This document shows, in pieces, positions 1 through 5,036 of a DNA stretch of 5,192 bases. The position numbers were made by a program, and so were the translations under genes. This DNA comes from Desulfobacteraceae bacterium. GTDB taxonomy: Bacteria > Desulfobacterota > Desulfobacteria > Desulfobacterales > UBA11574. Each line of letters begins with the position of its first letter. The first letter of the stretch is position 1. The stretch covers positions 1 through 5,192 of the forward strand of contig DAOVAE010000101.1 in NCBI GenBank assembly GCA_030671225.1, given 5' to 3'. Under the pieces are notes generated by a model. The model was given only the letters and a program-made list of their open reading frames with translations. It ran no database searches and was not told where the DNA came from.

Positions 1-203
1 TCCATCTTTCCTTCGTCAAAGGGGAGATCATCGAGGCCATCGGTTTCCTTTGCTTTTCCTGTAAATGCGACCAAAGAAATCTGTTTTTCGAGTCTCAATG
101 TTTTACATTTTGGACACCTGGGCCTTTTCTTCGTGTTAACGATTCTTGAAAAAAAGTTAAAAATAGTATTGCAGTCCTTACAATAAAATTCATATATTGG
201 CAT
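1..203 (-). CDS. FmdB-family zinc-ribbon protein, N-terminal part (cut by window edge)
   Basis: The minus strand encodes 67 complete codons from an ATG at 203, beginning MPIYEFYCKDC and running off the left edge without a stop. The MPIYEF-C-x2-C opening (Cys8, Cys11) followed by a second C-P-x-C knuckle (Cys30, Cys33) is the signature of the FmdB/CxxC_CxxC_SSSS family of small putative regulatory proteins. The four cysteines should bind one zinc. An AAGGTG ribosome-binding site lies five bases before the ATG. The region after the zinc ribbon (from about residue 50) turns acidic, with DGLDDLPFDEG, and most members end soon after in a low-complexity tail, so probably little is missing. Family members are usually called regulatory by analogy with FmdB of methylotrophs; the true role is unknown. 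The gene is divergent from ndk and has its own promoter. Family identity is firm, function is not. Confidence 0.88.
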   Translation of the reverse strand, partial: MPIYEFYCKDCNTIFNFFSRIVNTKKRPRCPKCKTLRLEKQISLVAFTGKAKETDGLDDLPFDEGKM

Positions 204-256
204 GGTTACACCTTGTTTTCTTAAAAGTCATTTTTTTGTTTCGGTTTTTGATAAAA

Positions 257-285
257 ATCATAAATTTCAGCCAGACCTTTGTCAA
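257..285 (-). promoter_or_regulatory. sigma70-type promoter for the FmdB-family gene
   Basis: On the minus strand a perfect TTGACA -35 box (285-280) is followed after exactly 17 bases by TATGAT (262-257), one mismatch from the consensus -10. Transcription would begin near 250, giving a leader of about 47 bases before the ATG at 203. Sequence, spacing and position all fit a housekeeping promoter. No obvious operator repeat was seen around it. Confidence 0.6.
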
Positions 286-322
286 CCGCATTTTGCATTC
301 ATAATTGTCTCATCGTGTTGAC

Positions 323-352
323 TTGAACCCTATAAAATTAAACACATAAAAT
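323..352 (+). promoter_or_regulatory. possible promoter of the ndk-trmJ-FAH operon
   Basis: In the AT-rich divergent spacer, TTGAAC (323-328) is followed after 18 bases by TAAAAT (347-352). Both boxes are close to the sigma70 consensus, and the arrangement would start transcription near 360, about 85 bases before the ndk ATG. A nearby TTGACT (318-323) has no -10 at a good distance. The call is weaker than the opposing fmdB promoter, because the AT-rich spacer offers many chance matches. Confidence 0.33.
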
Positions 353-445
353 ATTTCTCCCGTTTTGTTTACGATCAATTAGGGTTGAAGTTTGCCTTTT
401 AATATGGCATCAGGAATTAAAACAATAGGAAAAGGATATAAAATC

Positions 446-862
446 ATGGAAAGAACATTATCTATCATAAAGCCTGATTGTGTTGCCCGCTGTATCATAG
501 GTGAAGTTATTAAAAAATTGGAAGACAACAAAATCAAAATCATTGCCATGAAAATGTTGAGAATGACAAAGGCCCAGGCAGAAGGTTTTTATGCGGTTCA
601 CAAAGAACGACCGTTTTTTGAAAGTCTGACGGATTTCATGACATCCGGTCCGGTTGTTGCCGTGGTCCTTGAGGGCGAAAATGTAATTGATAAATATCGT
701 GAATTAATGGGCGCCACCGATTGCAAGGAAGCTGCCGAAGGGACCATACGAAAAGATTTCGCTACAGATATTGAGAAAAATGTGGTGCATGGTTCAGATT
801 CACCCGAGACAGCCGACTTTGAAATCGGTTACTTTTTTAATAGCTTTGAAATTACCGTCTAA
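446..862 (+). CDS. ndk: nucleoside diphosphate kinase
   Basis: Ndk moves the gamma phosphate from ATP to other (d)NDPs through a phosphohistidine and so balances cytoplasmic nucleoside triphosphate pools. The 138-residue product begins [11 protein letters not shown] and matches the family along its whole length. It keeps the nucleotide-site lysine (Lys9), Tyr49 and Phe57 in the [11 protein letters not shown] block, Arg85, Thr91, Arg102, Asn112 and the catalytic His115 in NVVHGSDS. E. coli Ndk has 143 residues, so the gene is complete. The ATG at 446 was chosen because the family starts there and AAAAGGA (430-436) sits nine bases upstream. The open frame reaches back to a TTG at 392, but those 18 extra residues are not family-like. 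The TAA stop shares its last A with the ATG of trmJ, so the two genes are almost certainly co-transcribed and translationally coupled. Confidence 0.97.
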   Translation: MERTLSIIKPDCVARCIIGEVIKKLEDNKIKIIAMKMLRMTKAQAEGFYAVHKERPFFESLTDFMTSGPVVAVVLEGENVIDKYRELMGATDCKEAAEGTIRKDFATDIEKNVVHGSDSPETADFEIGYFFNSFEITV

Positions 863-1632
863 TGTCCGGTCGAATAAATTTTGAAAACATCGCAATTGTG
901 CTTCATCAGCCCCGATATTCTGAAAATATAGGGGCTGCTGCCCGTGCCATGCGAAATATGGGTATCGGTCAGCTCGTGGTCGTCGACCCGCAAAACTTTG
1001 ACCTTTACAAGGCCCTGAAAATGGCGACCCATGTCGCCACGGACATTGTTGAAACATGCAGCATTTGTGCGGATCTCAAAGACGCCCTGGCTCCATATAA
1101 CTATGTGGTCGGAGCAACGGCGCGGCTGGGGTCAAAGCGTCAGGTCATAAGTACCCCTTCGAAGCTGGCCCAAAAGCTCATCCCTATTTCCATTGAAAAT
1201 CGCATAGCCATACTTTTTGGTCCGGAAGACAGGGGGCTTTCCAACGAGGACATCAGGTACTGCCATGCGCTTGTTAATATCCCCACCGCAGAATTCTCTT
1301 CCCTGAACCTGGCTCAGGCAGTAATGATCATGTGTTATGAAATCTTTTCTGCAGTCCGGGATGAAAACGAAGAATTTACTCCTCGTCTTGCAAGACGTCA
1401 TGAACTTGATGGAATGTATGATCAACTCAAAGAGTTACTTGTCAGGATCAATTATATCAACCCTGAAAATCCTGATTACTGGATGAATAAACTGCGCCAT
1501 TTTTTTACCAGGTTACAGCTTAGGGCGAAAGAGGTCAGTATTATCCGGGGTATATGCCGGCAGGTAAACTGGTATGGGAAGAAATGTTTCGAGGACGGAC
1601 AGAAAAATGGAGCAAAAAGAGGTGATCCATGA
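862..1632 (+). CDS. trmJ: TrmJ-like tRNA (cytidine/uridine-32) 2'-O-methyltransferase
   Basis: This 256-residue protein is a SPOUT (TrmH-superfamily, group 1) RNA methyltransferase. It transfers a methyl group from S-adenosylmethionine to the 2'-OH of nucleotide 32 in the anticodon loop of tRNAs. All three knot motifs are present. Motif 1 is SENIGAAARAMRNMG (residues 20-34) with the probable catalytic Arg28; motif 2 is ILFGPEDRGLSNEDI (117-131); motif 3 is SSLNLAQAV (146-154), which closes the cofactor pocket. The roughly 90-residue basic helical tail (about 165-256) matches the C-terminal extension of TrmJ; E. coli TrmJ has 246 residues. The ATG overlaps the ndk stop by one base and lacks a clear ribosome-binding site, so reinitiation after ndk is likely. 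TrmJ is favoured over TrmH or TrmL by length, the C-terminal domain and motif wording. Exact tRNA targets cannot be read from sequence. Confidence 0.92.
   Translation: MSGRINFENIAIVLHQPRYSENIGAAARAMRNMGIGQLVVVDPQNFDLYKALKMATHVATDIVETCSICADLKDALAPYNYVVGATARLGSKRQVISTPSKLAQKLIPISIENRIAILFGPEDRGLSNEDIRYCHALVNIPTAEFSSLNLAQAVMIMCYEIFSAVRDENEEFTPRLARRHELDGMYDQLKELLVRINYINPENPDYWMNKLRHFFTRLQLRAKEVSIIRGICRQVNWYGKKCFEDGQKNGAKRGDP
1618..1626 (+). promoter_or_regulatory. strong ribosome-binding site for the FAH-family gene
   Basis: AGAGGTGAT, lying inside the end of trmJ, is nearly a full complement of the 16S rRNA 3' end. The GAGG core is six bases from the ATG at 1629. It fixes the start of the third operon gene and suggests it is translated efficiently on its own, unlike trmJ. 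Confidence 0.7.
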
Positions 1633-2471
1633 AACTATTACGATTTGGTGAAAAGGGAAAAGCAAAGCCGGGTTTGTGGAGAGACGGCAAAATCGTTGAC
1701 TTGAGAAAAATCTTTCCGGAGATTCCTGATATCAGTGAAGAATTTTTCAGAGGCGGGTGGCTCGAAAAGGTTGCCCAGGTTAAGGATACGGGACAAAAAA
1801 TCGATGAACGAATTGCATGTCCGATTCATCGTCCTTCCAAGATCATATGTCTTGGGTTAAATTATGCCGAACATTCCAAGGAAGGGAGCTTCGAAAATCC
1901 CGAAAAACCGGTAATATTCTGCAAAACACAAAATGCCTTGAGTGGCCCTTTCGATCCGATAATTCTTCCAAAAAGCAGCGGTCAGGTGGACTGGGAGGTG
2001 GAACTGGCAATAATCATCGCAAAAGAAGGGAAAAGAATAAACAGAAAGGATGCATTCGATTACATTGCTGGGTTTACCATAATGAATGATGTGTCCGGGC
2101 GGGAGGCCCAGTTTTCCGATACCCAGTGGTTTCGGGGAAAATCCTTTGACAGCTTTGCACCTACCGGCCCTGTCATTGTTACTGTCGATGAGATCGGAGA
2201 TGTAAACAACCTGAGACTAACAGCAATGGTAGATGGTATTGTCATGCAGGATGGAAATACCCGTGATTTGATTTTCGACATCCCCGAAATCATAGAAAAC
2301 ATCAGCGAGGACATCACCCTTTTGCCGGGGGACATCATTGCAACCGGAACACCAGCCGGGGTAGGAATATTCAGGGATCCGCCGGTTGTCTTGAAGCCAG
2401 GAAACGTGGTTGAATGCCGCATCGAAAAGATCGGTTCGATAATAAATAAAGTTGAATCAATTCCCGATTAG
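1629..2471 (+). CDS. fumarylacetoacetate hydrolase (FAH) family protein
   Basis: The 280-residue product has the two-part layout of small FAH-family enzymes: a short N-terminal domain (about 1-65, opening MKLLRFGEKGKAKPGLW) and the catalytic FAH fold (about 70-278). Visible signatures are the lid motif KIICLGLNYAEHSKE with His82, the metal ligands Glu123 and Glu125 (DWEVELA) and Asp154 (MNDVSGRE), Lys171 in FRGKSFDSFAPTGP, and the GTPAGVG loop (240-246). These residues bind Mg2+ or Mn2+ and support hydrolysis or decarboxylation of 2-oxo or beta-dicarbonyl acids. Relatives include acylpyruvases, oxaloacetate decarboxylases, 2,4-diketo-3-deoxy-sugar-acid hydrolases and homoprotocatechuate-pathway decarboxylases/isomerases. 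The N-terminal wording resembles proteins often labelled ureidoglycolate lyase or diketo-deoxy-rhamnonate hydrolase, but the substrate cannot be assigned. No catabolic genes adjoin it, so a housekeeping role such as oxaloacetate or acylpyruvate clean-up is possible (inference). The start overlaps the trmJ stop (ATGA). Confidence 0.93.
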   Translation: MKLLRFGEKGKAKPGLWRDGKIVDLRKIFPEIPDISEEFFRGGWLEKVAQVKDTGQKIDERIACPIHRPSKIICLGLNYAEHSKEGSFENPEKPVIFCKTQNALSGPFDPIILPKSSGQVDWEVELAIIIAKEGKRINRKDAFDYIAGFTIMNDVSGREAQFSDTQWFRGKSFDSFAPTGPVIVTVDEIGDVNNLRLTAMVDGIVMQDGNTRDLIFDIPEIIENISEDITLLPGDIIATGTPAGVGIFRDPPVVLKPGNVVECRIEKIGSIINKVESIPD

Positions 2472-2494
2472 CTACAAATAACCGGGAGATGATT

Positions 2495-2761
2495 CTAAGT
2501 TAATACTTCGGCAAGCTCTTCTTTTGGCCTTCTCCGATCGATCCGGCGGTGCTCTATTTCATAAGGATGAACACTTCCCCGCCGTTCGCTATAGCGCCTG
2601 TCAATAATGACCTTGACATCCCCTTGCCCCTCAAAGGCACTTCTTAGCTCCTTTTCGAGGTGACTGAAAGGCCGCCGAATAATGATGGACATCATTCCGG
2701 GCCTTTCTTCAGGCGGACGGATTGCTTTGACGATTCTCAATAGAAATTCCGGCACTTCCAT
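2495..2761 (-). CDS. small basic protein with DRR/ERR motifs, function unknown
   Basis: From an ATG at 2761 this frame gives 88 residues. The N-terminal half (MEVPEFLLRIVKAIRPPEER) is mixed. The C-terminal half has a predicted strand VKVIIDRR (49-56) followed by charged repeats: DRRYSERR (54-61) and HRRIDRRRPKEEL (71-83). Small proteins with DRR-x2-ERR and a later RR-x-DRRR are familiar as conserved hypotheticals in Desulfobacterota; no activity is established to my knowledge. There are no cysteines, no signal peptide and no membrane segment, so it should be cytoplasmic; the arginines would suit nucleic-acid or polyanion binding (inference). AAGGGGG lies upstream of the ATG at 2761, so that start is usable. 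The same frame stays open for 30 more codons, back to a stop at 2852-2854, and the better start signals lie there in another frame, so the true N-terminus is unsettled. An internal Met-Met at residues 23-24 is another candidate. It is convergent with the FAH gene, 23 bp away. Confidence 0.75.
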   Translation of the reverse strand: MEVPEFLLRIVKAIRPPEERPGMMSIIIRRPFSHLEKELRSAFEGQGDVKVIIDRRYSERRGSVHPYEIEHRRIDRRRPKEELAEVLT

Positions 2762-2838
2762 ATTAACCCCCTTGCCTTTAAGTAAGACGATTTTGCCCTC
2801 ACGAGAAAAATGATAGAGAGCAGAAGTCTCCGATACAT
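2737..2838 (-). other. 33-codon ORF at a strong start site, out of frame with the DRR/ERR gene
   Basis: The ATG at 2838 has an ideal ribosome-binding site (AAAAGGAGG, 2853-2845) six bases before it and a promoter further up. Its own frame encodes only 33 residues, opening MYRRLLLSIIFLVRAK, and stops at 2737, running 25 bases into the downstream gene. The adjacent frame, which is that of the DRR/ERR protein, reads sensibly across the same bases: SETSALYHF, then SREGKIVLLKGKGVN leading directly into MEVPEF. One explanation is that the downstream gene really begins here and one base was lost just after the start codon. The other is that this is a short leader peptide that hands ribosomes to the next ATG. 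I favour the frameshift on how protein-like the other frame looks, but without homologues this is inference. Confidence 0.4.
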
Positions 2839-2844
2839 AAATTG

Positions 2845-2853
2845 CCTCCTTTT
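2845..2853 (-). promoter_or_regulatory. strong Shine-Dalgarno site
   Basis: AAAAGGAGG on the minus strand, six bases before the ATG at 2838, is the best ribosome-binding site in the window. It points to an ATG that is not in frame with the long downstream gene, which is why the 5' end of that gene is questioned. Confidence 0.65.
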
Positions 2854-2886
2854 ATTTACTGTGCAGCGCTTTCGAGGATGCGTCAT

Positions 2887-2915
2887 ATAATAATCAAATC
2901 ACAGCAATTATTCAA
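2887..2915 (-). promoter_or_regulatory. sigma70-type promoter upstream of the DRR/ERR gene
   Basis: On the minus strand TTGAAT (2915-2910) and TATTAT (2892-2887) are separated by 17 bases. The predicted start near 2880 leaves about 42 bases before the ATG at 2838, with the strong AAAAGGAGG site in between. The position supports initiation at 2838 rather than 2761. Both boxes deviate from the consensus, and the surroundings are AT-rich. Confidence 0.5.
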
Positions 2916-2961
2916 GTATAATAAGGTTTCGAAAAAATGATCTGCTATGGATATCTGATAA

Positions 2962-3900
2962 TTATTGGTTAGTTTCTGAATTTCTCTTCACTCTAACAAA
3001 TCCGAATATCACAATTACAAAAAAGAGCATGAGGGCCATTGTGGATACGAGACCTATCTTAAGGGCAACCCGGCTTAATCCCACAATAGGCAACAGAATT
3101 ACGCGAACAATCATCCGCAGGTTGTCATGGTTTGAGATAAAGTCGGTGATTGGCGGCGAACAGGTATTATAAAGACGCACAAAACCCTTTCCTATGACAT
3201 TGACACGCAGGAAGCGATCTCGAAATTCACGCAATATATTGATGTTATGTTTTATTGGTGAACCGTAAGCAGCGGTGGCGATAAAACATTCGCTGACGCC
3301 TTCTTCTTTAGCTGTAGCATCACGCACCGGCCATACGAAGTAGCCGCTACTTTTATCGTCACTGACCGCGGCACCATCGGACATATACACGCGCCAGGCT
3401 GTGGAGGTAATGTCTGCATTCGTAGTACTGGACCAGTAGTCGGAGGACTGTACGCCGGTGAAAGGATGACCGCTCGGCAGAACTGGATTGTACTCGCCGA
3501 AATCAATCAGGCTTTGAAGTTCCTTTACATTGGGCAGGCGCCAGTCGCCAGCAGATGAATCATCGCTCAGACCGCAATCTTCATCATCGCCTCCACAGTC
3601 TGAACAACCGTCGTACAGCTCATTAGCATGATCCAAGGCATTACTCCAAGCCATGACGCCATCACAACTGGCGTCTTGCAGCCAGATCAATCCTGTCAGG
3701 TTGTCCTTCACCGTGCCGTCCCCGTTGTCAGTAAATCGCGGACTGGGCCACGCTACACCTTTTTGCAAGTCTCCATCGTCCCCCGTTGCATAGGTCGCGG
3801 TCTGCCCGGTCTTTGGTAGGTCAATTGTTTCTGCATTGGCATGGCTGGCCATGAAAACCATCAACAAAACAAAGATTAGTAATTTTAATGATCTTTTCAT
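2962..3900 (-). CDS. exported DUF1566 (Lcl C-terminal) protein with CFI-box-CTERM tail
   Basis: This 312-residue product has a signal peptide (1-23: KR, a hydrophobic core LLIFVLLMVFMA, then cleavage after ANA). A DUF1566/Lcl_C domain spans about 52-195: FTDNGDGTVKDNLTGLIWLQDA, DWRLPNVKELQSLIDFG, SDYWSST, FVWPVRDA. A CFI-box follows at 205-214 (CFIATAAYGS) with the usual LREFRDRFL and SPP downstream. A hydrophobic segment lies at about 283-302, capped by basic RVKR. The order of box, helix, membrane segment and basic end resembles a C-terminal sorting or anchoring signal, with Cys205 the invariant residue. The protein is therefore exported and probably membrane-anchored or processed; the function of DUF1566 is not established, although it occurs in surface and adhesin-like proteins. 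A Cys/Asp-rich insert (about 97-116) interrupts the domain. ATG 3900 was chosen because the signal peptide starts there; 22 upstream codons back to 3966 are not signal-like. It appears monocistronic. Confidence 0.88.
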   Translation of the reverse strand: MKRSLKLLIFVLLMVFMASHANAETIDLPKTGQTATYATGDDGDLQKGVAWPSPRFTDNGDGTVKDNLTGLIWLQDASCDGVMAWSNALDHANELYDGCSDCGGDDEDCGLSDDSSAGDWRLPNVKELQSLIDFGEYNPVLPSGHPFTGVQSSDYWSSTTNADITSTAWRVYMSDGAAVSDDKSSGYFVWPVRDATAKEEGVSECFIATAAYGSPIKHNINILREFRDRFLRVNVIGKGFVRLYNTCSPPITDFISNHDNLRMIVRVILLPIVGLSRVALKIGLVSTMALMLFFVIVIFGFVRVKRNSETNQ

Positions 3901-3955
3901 AATTTTGTTTCCCCATTTTTTTTTAGCATAGTAAATTTGGTTTTTTGGGCCATGC

Positions 3956-3978
3956 CTGTCCCGCATTGCGGGTGTCAG
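3956..3978. repeat. GC-rich palindrome (CCCGC-ATT-GCGGG core)
   Basis: A perfect 5-bp inverted repeat around three bases (3960-3972) is flanked by CTG and CAG (3956-3958 and 3976-3978), and by TGTC on both sides in direct orientation. It stands out in a very AT-rich spacer, upstream of the DUF1566 gene. It could be a repetitive extragenic palindrome or a protein-binding site. It is not followed by a T-run on either strand, so an intrinsic terminator is unlikely. No second copy occurs in this window. Confidence 0.4.
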
Positions 3979-4262
3979 AGATGAATGGTTCTGCTGAAAT
4001 AAGTAGATAAAAATTTAGTGCAACTTTCACGGTGTATTACCATAAATTTAAAACTCTTGCAAGATTGCTTATACAGGGGGGTAGGGCTCATTGCAAAAAC
4101 GCGTGCTGTCGGTGCTGAAATAAAACTATGAAATTGTAGTAAGCAAATTTAATGTGTGTGGCTTTTTCTTGCCCGGTCAAACATGTGAACTCTCCAACAC
4201 CGGATTGGTATCATATCTTGACACCTTTAAGGTAATTTCGGGTTAAGGAGTTGAGAATTTTG

Positions 4263-4271
4263 TGCTATAAT
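4263..4271 (+). promoter_or_regulatory. extended -10 promoter element overlapping the lipoprotein gene start
   Basis: TG-C-TATAAT (4263-4271) is a perfect extended -10 element. Only a weak -35 (TTAAGG, 4243-4248) lies 17 bases upstream, which extended -10 promoters tolerate. Transcription would begin around 4277-4279, at the ATG at 4278 itself, implying a leaderless or nearly leaderless message. The match could be chance, because an AAGGAG ribosome-binding site (4245-4250) upstream suggests the transcript already includes this stretch. Confidence 0.35.
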
Positions 4272-4277
4272 GGAAAA

Positions 4278-4964
4278 ATGGAGTTAAAGCGAAAAAGGTT
4301 TTATCCCGGGCTTTTGTTCTGCCTGGTTGTCTTGTTGGCTGTGGGGAGTCTACTTTTGCTTCTCTGGGGTTGTGATCGTATGGATTCACAAACTCAAGAG
4401 CCCGGCGCTGCACATGAGAGCCCGGCCGCTACATCCACACTTGGGTTGAGTGATTACCAACTTGTGGAAGATTTGATTAAAAAAGGGGTAGAAGCTGTCC
4501 ATGACGAAGATCTTAAGAAAAGCATGAGCCTTTTCTCACCAGACTATGGTGACGGTCTCGATTTTAATGTTGTCCTTATGAGAAAGCTTATTAAAAGGGC
4601 ATATAAAAAGTTTGATGAGCCCCGGATTTTATTCAAGGAGCCGCCTGCTATCATTATTGATGGAAGCCTGGCCATTGTGCAGGCAATGGTGAGGATGAGC
4701 GTAATATATTCAGGCACACGCAATTACATCCTTGGAGACAGCAAAACCCACAATTCAGTGCTTATAAGACTCAATAAGCACCCAAACGGGTGGAAGATTA
4801 AGAGTATTGAGGGTCTAAGGCCCCTTGGCTTTAAAGAAGGACTTTTAAGGCATTTGGGTGACGACCTAGGTCTGGCTCTAACTCCTGCAGAGCGCGAAGC
4901 AAACAGAAGATTCTGCATGCCTTGTCGCATAAGGATGAATGAGCGCTTCAGCACTGGAAATTGA
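4278..4964 (+). CDS. putative lipoprotein with NTF2-like appearance, function unknown
   Basis: From ATG 4278 the product has 228 residues. A basic n-region (ELKRKR) and a long hydrophobic core (about 12-30) end in a lipobox, LLWGC, with lipidated Cys32. Asp33 follows, which in enterobacteria signals inner-membrane retention. A short Pro/Ala/Ser linker (about 40-55) leads to a domain of about 120 residues (58-178): helices LVEDLIKKGVEAVHDEDLKKSMSLFSPDY, then strand-rich AIIIDGSLAIVQAMVRMSV and VLIRLNKHPNGWKIKSIEG. Helices first, then a GW-containing terminal strand, resembles the NTF2/SnoaL-like fold of many periplasmic proteins. The C-terminus carries C-M-P-C (213-216), a possible metal or disulfide site. 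The start is uncertain: TTG 4260 has AAGGAG at a nine-base spacing, whereas ATG 4278 has only GGAAAA; TTG 4251 abuts that site and is unlikely. No pathway can be named. It is convergent with the TPR gene to its right. Confidence 0.8.
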   Translation: MELKRKRFYPGLLFCLVVLLAVGSLLLLLWGCDRMDSQTQEPGAAHESPAATSTLGLSDYQLVEDLIKKGVEAVHDEDLKKSMSLFSPDYGDGLDFNVVLMRKLIKRAYKKFDEPRILFKEPPAIIIDGSLAIVQAMVRMSVIYSGTRNYILGDSKTHNSVLIRLNKHPNGWKIKSIEGLRPLGFKEGLLRHLGDDLGLALTPAEREANRRFCMPCRIRMNERFSTGN

Positions 4965-5036
4965 ACCCACTATCTTTGGGACATCCTAACAGTCTGATCG
5001 AAAAAGATAAGTAATGATTTTTTGTGACGGAAGGAT

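Larger units (their letters stand above)
3901..4277. other. AT-rich divergent intergenic region, no gene seen
   Basis: About 375 bp separate the divergent DUF1566 and lipoprotein genes. I see no credible coding frame, tRNA or rho-independent terminator. Contents noted are the GC-rich palindrome near 3966, an 11-bp direct repeat TGCTGAAATAA (3992-4002 and 4113-4123), the 8-bp palindrome CTTGCAAG in the 4050s, a consensus TTGACA at 4218-4223 without a good -10 at the normal distance, and the TTAAGGAG / TATAAT signals just before the lipoprotein gene. The promoter of the DUF1566 gene must also lie here, but several weak candidates cannot be ranked. Confidence 0.6.

Noticed and set aside
392..445. 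N-terminal extension of ndk from a TTG start
   Set aside because: The 18 extra residues are unlike any Ndk N-terminus, and a good ribosome-binding site serves the ATG at 446.
800..1057. Minus-strand open frame across the ndk/trmJ junction
   Set aside because: It lies opposite two clearly conserved genes and its translation has no recognisable domain; a shadow frame. The same applies to minus-strand frames at 1132-1425, 1638-1829, 2060-2422 and 4724-4954.
1817..2089. Plus-strand 90-residue frame inside the FAH gene
   Set aside because: It is a frame-shifted reading of conserved FAH-family codons, low in hydrophobic core and without its own start signals.
3628..3819. Plus-strand 63-residue frame, and the minus-strand frame at 3252-3506
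   Set aside because: Both lie entirely within the DUF1566 coding region in other frames and show no protein-like pattern.
3901..3966. 22-codon upstream extension of the DUF1566 gene
   Set aside because: It would place a polar, basic stretch before an intact signal peptide and runs into the GC-rich palindrome; the ATG at 3900 fits an exported protein.
3992..4123. 11-bp direct repeat TGCTGAAATAA (two copies, 121 bp apart) as part of an array or iteron set
   Set aside because: Only two copies, AT-rich, with no further copies or regular spacing; chance is sufficient.
4218..4223. TTGACA as the -35 box of the lipoprotein promoter
   Set aside because: No acceptable -10 hexamer lies 16-18 bases downstream, and the TATAAT at 4266 is 42 bases away.
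5000..5028. A-run/T-run pair between the lipoprotein and TPR genes as a bidirectional terminator
   Set aside because: Pairing would be only A-T with a long loop and no GC stem; it is too weak to call a rho-independent terminator.
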